Shown: in pieces, positions 61,147 to 64,000 of the stretch | Numbering within the stretch: the stretch's first letter is position 1 | Layout of the letters: each line of letters starts with the position of its first letter | The notes under the pieces: model-generated | Databases searched by the model: none | What the model was told of the DNA's origin: nothing | What the model saw: only the letters and a program-made list of their open reading frames with translations | Translations under genes and position numbers: made by a program | NCBI GenBank assembly: GCA_002345675.1 | Contig: DDWL01000037.1 | Coordinates: forward strand, 1 to 64,000 | Length of the DNA: 64,000 bases | Direction of reading: 5' to 3' | From: Bacteroidales bacterium UBA2287 | GTDB taxonomy: Bacteria; Bacteroidota; Bacteroidia; Bacteroidales; Tenuifilaceae

Positions 61147-61211
61147 TGTGAATAATGTAACTCTTCCTAAGAGTTGTGTAACACAAAAGCCTATTCCGAA
61201 TTGTATTTTTG
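61147..61211 (+). promoter_or_regulatory. Shared direct-repeat promoter, copy 8
   Basis: TGTGAATAATGTAAC at 61147, GTGTAACAC at 61176 and TATTTTTG with TTTG at 61208. Spacing 21 and 32 bp; the -7 element is an exact TAnnTTTG. The next gene starts at 61235. Confidence 0.75.
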
Positions 61212-61234
61212 AAACTAACTTAAACTAACCAATT

Positions 61235-61420
61235 ATGCCACTTTTAACTATTTTAATCGTACTAATTATTGCGGGTGTTTTGCTTTGGCTTGTAAATAAT
61301 TACATTCCAATGGATCGTAAAATAAAAAGCATTTTAAACATTGTTGTTGTTATTGTTCTCGTTATTTGGTTGCTTAAAATATTTGGGGTATTCAGCTACT
61401 TAACAAGTATCCATGTTTAG
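61235..61420 (+). CDS. Thivi_2564-type small membrane protein, 61 aa
   Basis: Two hydrophobic helices (LLTILIVLIIAGVLLWLVNN and NIVVVIVLVIWLLKIFGVF) joined by the charged turn YIPMDRKIKSIL, which is the pattern of the Thivi_2564 family. Function unknown. First gene after promoter copy 8; the reductase gene follows after 52 bp and is probably cotranscribed. Confidence 0.82.
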   Translation: MPLLTILIVLIIAGVLLWLVNNYIPMDRKIKSILNIVVVIVLVIWLLKIFGVFSYLTSIHV

Positions 61421-61472
61421 TCCCGTAAAAAATCAAGTAATCATAATGTTGTGCGAATTGTAATTTGAAGCA

Positions 61473-62144
61473 ATGAATAAAGAAACTGTTATAGTAAAGT
61501 CAATAAAACACATCACGCACGATGTGCTGCAAATTGTTACGGAGAAACCTCAAAAATACACCTTCACCCCTGGGCAGGCCGCCGCAATTTCGTTAAACGA
61601 GAGCGGTTGGAAGGATGAAAAAAGACCCTTCACCTTTACAAGCCTTCCCGATAGTAATTTCCTCGAATTCACTATCAAAGTCTATCCTTCCCACAAAGGA
61701 GTTACCAACGAGCTTCTGCAGTTGCGAAAGAACGATACGTTAATTCTTCATGAGGTTTTTGGTGCAATAGAGTATAAGGGTGAGGGTGTGTTTATTGCTG
61801 GCGGGTCGGGTATAACCCCATTTATTAGCATTTTTCGCGACTTGCATTTGCGAAATGAAATTGGTAATAACAAACTCATTTTTGCCAACAAAACCAAAGG
61901 CGATATTATTCTTTTTAAAGAACTTAAAAGGTTGTTAAACTATAATTTCATCAATATTCTTTCCGATGAAAATATCGATGGGTTTGCCACAGGGCTAATT
62001 TCGGAGAGCTTTTTAAAGGCTCACATTAACAGCACCTGTGAAAATGTTTATGTGTGTGGTCCACCCCCAATGATGGAGTCGGTTGAAACAATTTTGCAAA
62101 GCTTAAATATCAGCAAAAAGTCAATTGTGAAAGAAACTTTTTAG
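61473..62144 (+). CDS. FAD-binding oxidoreductase, flavodoxin/ferredoxin-reductase-like
   Basis: 223-aa soluble flavoprotein of the ferredoxin-NADP reductase superfamily. RPFTFTSLPDSNFLEFTIKV is the FAD-binding strand-loop, with RPFTFTS in the role of RxYS. EGVFIAGGSGITPFISIFRD is the nucleotide-binding GxGxxP-like turn, and YVCGPPPMMESVETIL the C-terminal reductase motif. There is no [2Fe-2S] domain. It probably moves electrons between NAD(P)H and an unknown carrier. It belongs to the promoter-8 transcript. Confidence 0.88.
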   Translation: MNKETVIVKSIKHITHDVLQIVTEKPQKYTFTPGQAAAISLNESGWKDEKRPFTFTSLPDSNFLEFTIKVYPSHKGVTNELLQLRKNDTLILHEVFGAIEYKGEGVFIAGGSGITPFISIFRDLHLRNEIGNNKLIFANKTKGDIILFKELKRLLNYNFINILSDENIDGFATGLISESFLKAHINSTCENVYVCGPPPMMESVETILQSLNISKKSIVKETF

Positions 62145-62146
62145 CC

Positions 62147-62174
62147 AGTTCTCAGTTCTCAGTTCTCAGTCTTC
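62147..62174 (+). repeat. Tandem 7-bp repeat
   Basis: AGTTCTC is repeated three times exactly (62147, 62154, 62161), then once imperfectly (AGTCTTC). It lies between the reductase stop and the next small gene. A similar simple array is common in Bacteroidota intergenic DNA; its length may vary between strains. Confidence 0.85.
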
Positions 62175-62213
62175 GGACTTCTAACATCAAACATCAACTC
62201 AATAACTCAAATA

Positions 62214-62399
62214 ATGAACATAAAACGAATATTTGGCGCTGTACTAACTCTCCTTGGAATTGTTGGGCTTATTTATGCCGCAGTACTTTTTTCGTACACA
62301 ACAAATAGCATTAGGCCGCCTATAATTTATAGCGTGGTTGGCTTAATATTTTTTATTGCTGGCATTGGCCTTATTAGCAAAACTAAGGATGAGGCGTAA
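62214..62399 (+). CDS. Small two-helix membrane protein, 61 aa
   Basis: MNIKRIFGAVLTLLGIVGLI and PIIYSVVGLIFFIAGIGLI form two helices with a short polar turn, very much like the 70-aa protein at 32133. No functional motif. It is on the same strand between the reductase and the baeRF-type gene and is probably in one transcript with them. Confidence 0.78.
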   Translation: MNIKRIFGAVLTLLGIVGLIYAAVLFSYTTNSIRPPIIYSVVGLIFFIAGIGLISKTKDEA

Positions 62400-62454
62400 C
62401 TCGAAAATTAATGTAGAACAGGCAACTCAAATAATATTACAAAATAATAATGCA

Positions 62455-63609
62455 ATGGAATTACTTACAAAAGAGTTAATTCAAGAACTTCTTCTTGACA
62501 ATGATGGTCCCTGTTTATCACTTTATATGCCTACTCATCGAAGCCATCCCGAAAATCAACAGGATCCCATAAGGTTTCAAAGTCTAATTAAGACTCTGAA
62601 AAGTTCCTTGGCAAATAAGTATTCGGCAAGCGAGGTTCAGAAATTTCTCGAGCCATTTGTTTCTCTACATGGCGATACTGGTTTTTGGAACCATACGCTA
62701 ATGGGATTAGCAGTTTTTAGTGCCTCAGGATTGTATAAGGTTGTGGGGCTTCACGAAAAAGTTGACGAGCTGGCCATAGTGGCCGACAGTTTTCATACTA
62801 AGCCGCTTCGTCAAATTATGCAAACTGCCGACCATTACCATGTTGTGGCGATAAGCCTTCGCGATTTTAAACTTTTCGAAGGTACTCGTCATTCGATTGT
62901 TGAGGTTGACCTTGGCGCTGAAACGCCAACAACTATTACCCAGGCGCTTGGTGGCGAATTAACTGAGAAGCACACTACTGTTGCCTCGTATGGTGGTGTT
63001 GGAGCCAATAGTTCAAGTATGCACCATGGACACGGTGGTAAAATGGATGAGGTTGACAATGATACTGAAAAATATTTTCGCATTATTGCCGCTTTTATTT
63101 ACGAAAACTATTCGAAGCCAACAGGCTGTCCGCTTATACTTGCCGCCCTACCCGAACACCACAGCCTTTTTCATAAGCTCAGCAAAAATTCGTTGTTGCT
63201 ACCAACCAGCATCGCTGCTAACCCAACGTCAATTTCGACCGAAAAACTCGTAAGAATGGCTTGGGAAATTATGGAGCCCGATTACCTGAAAAAAATCAAC
63301 AGTTTGGTCGAAAGGTTTAATCAGGCAAAAGCAAATGGCAAGGGAAGCGATGATTTAAAGGAGGTTGCTGTTGCAGCTGTTGAAGGAAAAATTGATACGC
63401 TGCTTGTTGAAGCCAACCGAATTATTGCTGTTCGAATAACGAACTTAATTACGGGCAATACGCAAAACAAAGATTTAAGTAATCCAAAAGTTGACGATTT
63501 GCTCGACGATATGGGCGAACTTGTAATGAAAATGGGTGGGCAGGTTATGGTTCTTCCAGCCAGTAGCATGCCATCGCAAACAGGTCTTGCAGCAATTTAT
63601 CGGTATTAA
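62455..63609 (+). CDS. baeRF-type (bacterial archaeo-eukaryotic release-factor-like) protein
   Basis: 384-aa cytoplasmic protein (ATG at 62455; the frame from 62356 overlaps the previous gene and reads without family character). The start ELIQELLLDNDGPCLSLYMP and TGFWNHTLMGLAVFSASGLY resemble baeRF family 3 proteins. The C-terminal half has LLPTSIAANPTSISTEKLVR, then VAAVEGKIDTLLVEANR. The baeRF families are thought to act on ribosomes or tRNA under stress, but none has a proven role I can name. A His/Gly-rich stretch (SSMHHGHGGKMDEV) about residue 187 is distinctive. Last gene of the region. Confidence 0.78.
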   Translation: MELLTKELIQELLLDNDGPCLSLYMPTHRSHPENQQDPIRFQSLIKTLKSSLANKYSASEVQKFLEPFVSLHGDTGFWNHTLMGLAVFSASGLYKVVGLHEKVDELAIVADSFHTKPLRQIMQTADHYHVVAISLRDFKLFEGTRHSIVEVDLGAETPTTITQALGGELTEKHTTVASYGGVGANSSSMHHGHGGKMDEVDNDTEKYFRIIAAFIYENYSKPTGCPLILAALPEHHSLFHKLSKNSLLLPTSIAANPTSISTEKLVRMAWEIMEPDYLKKINSLVERFNQAKANGKGSDDLKEVAVAAVEGKIDTLLVEANRIIAVRITNLITGNTQNKDLSNPKVDDLLDDMGELVMKMGGQVMVLPASSMPSQTGLAAIYRY

Positions 63610-63660
63610 ACTTTAGTGGCTTTTTTGCTTCTTTAAGAAGTCAAAACTTTTACTTTTTTT

Positions 63661-63699
63661 GCCACGGGCTTTTTTGCAATTAGCAGAAAAGCCCGTGGC
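63661..63699. repeat. Palindromic repeat family A, short copy
   Basis: GCCACGGGCTTTT at 63661 pairs perfectly with AAAAGCCCGTGGC at 63687 around a 13-base loop. It is a single outer palindrome of the family found at 10117 and 38774, and may also act as a terminator for the baeRF-type gene. Confidence 0.75.
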
Positions 63700-63776
63700 A
63701 ATTATATTATTATATGGCTGAATAAAATAGCGTTTTTAATTAAGCCTGCCGTTTACAGGATAGGCAAGGTCTATGG

Positions 63777-64000
63777 AAGGGTAAAGGAATTTAAAGATTG
63801 CTTAAAATACACTAATTGATAAATTTTTCGTATTTGGTTAATTGTCCCGTTAGGGACATTATATCGGTAGAACTTAAGTAAGGAATAAAATACCGTGCCG
63901 TTAGGTACGGAATATTCTGTACCTAACGGCACAGCGAAATAGGTTTATCTTATATCATCTACCCATATTATGTCCCTAACGGGACAACTATTTTTAAATG
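63777..64000. repeat. MITE-like nested palindrome (family B), truncated by the window end
   Basis: Begins AGGGTAAAGGAATTTAAAGA and contains the same parts as 60694-60935: TGTCCCGTTAGGGACA, ATATCGGTAGAACTTAAG, GTGCCGTTAGGTACGGAATA then TTCTGTACCTAACGGCAC, and TGTCCCTAACGGGACA. The window ends at TTTTTAAATG, just before the right terminal repeat would finish. No gene lies in 63610-64000. Confidence 0.8.

Overview
The window is a chromosomal segment of a Bacteroidota bacterium, most likely a Bacteroidales-type lineage; I cannot assign a genus. The evidence is the AT-rich sequence, start sites preceded by TAnnTTTG-type -7 elements rather than strong Shine-Dalgarno sites, and Bacteroidota-typical families: a Porin_10-type porin, TamB with the lipoprotein TamL, FISUMP-domain proteins, a GYDIA-type GHMP kinase, and several families of dispersed palindromic repeats. 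No rRNA, tRNA, CRISPR array, prophage or complete insertion sequence was recognised.

Layout. 1-10 kb is housekeeping: a porin cut by one base at the left edge, an MltF-like lytic transglycosylase, a CoA-type Nudix hydrolase, rpe, a tocopherol-cyclase-like protein and a shikimate run aroB-aroD-aroE-aroA. 10.4-11.9 kb is a ZIP-like transporter with a cyclic-nucleotide-binding domain inserted in its cytoplasmic loop. 11.9-18.7 kb is a one-directional accessory block of small, apparently cytoplasmic proteins, including two FISUMP and one DUF1566-type protein without signal peptides, a DUF4241-like/TPR protein and several orphans. After a pirin gene, 20.2-30.6 kb (minus strand) joins the leucine-degradation enzymes 3-methylcrotonyl-CoA carboxylase beta subunit, methylglutaconyl-CoA hydratase and an acyl-CoA dehydrogenase to the mevalonate pathway (class II HMG-CoA reductase, three GHMP kinases/decarboxylase, type 2 IPP isomerase) and a UbiA prenyltransferase. 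No HMG-CoA synthase is present, so the cluster looks like a leucine-to-isoprenoid route.

From 31 to 63.6 kb (mainly plus strand) lies what looks like an envelope and stress-response region: an AraC-family regulator, small membrane proteins and lipoproteins, DUF1003, phospholipase A, two CsbD-like proteins, MlaE-MlaF-MlaD, an Omp85-type barrel, YtxH, a holin-like protein, an AI-2E-type permease, a KaiC-KaiB-KaiB-PAS operon, TamB-TamL, an OmpA protein with calcium-binding type 3 repeats, a stand-alone CheB esterase domain, a flavodoxin-reductase-like protein and a baeRF-type protein.

The main discovery is a promoter module repeated upstream of eight transcription units in this region: TGTGAATnATGTAAC, then a second (A/G)TGTAAC exactly 21 bp downstream of the first, then a TTTG-like -7 element starting exactly 32 bp after the second half-site. 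A degenerate ninth copy precedes the AraC-family regulator itself. The geometry (direct repeats two helical turns apart, next to the core promoter) is what an AraC-type activator would use. I infer that the 31-63 kb region is one regulon, possibly controlled by the regulator encoded at its left end, covering clock-like KaiBC, outer-membrane biogenesis and general-stress proteins.
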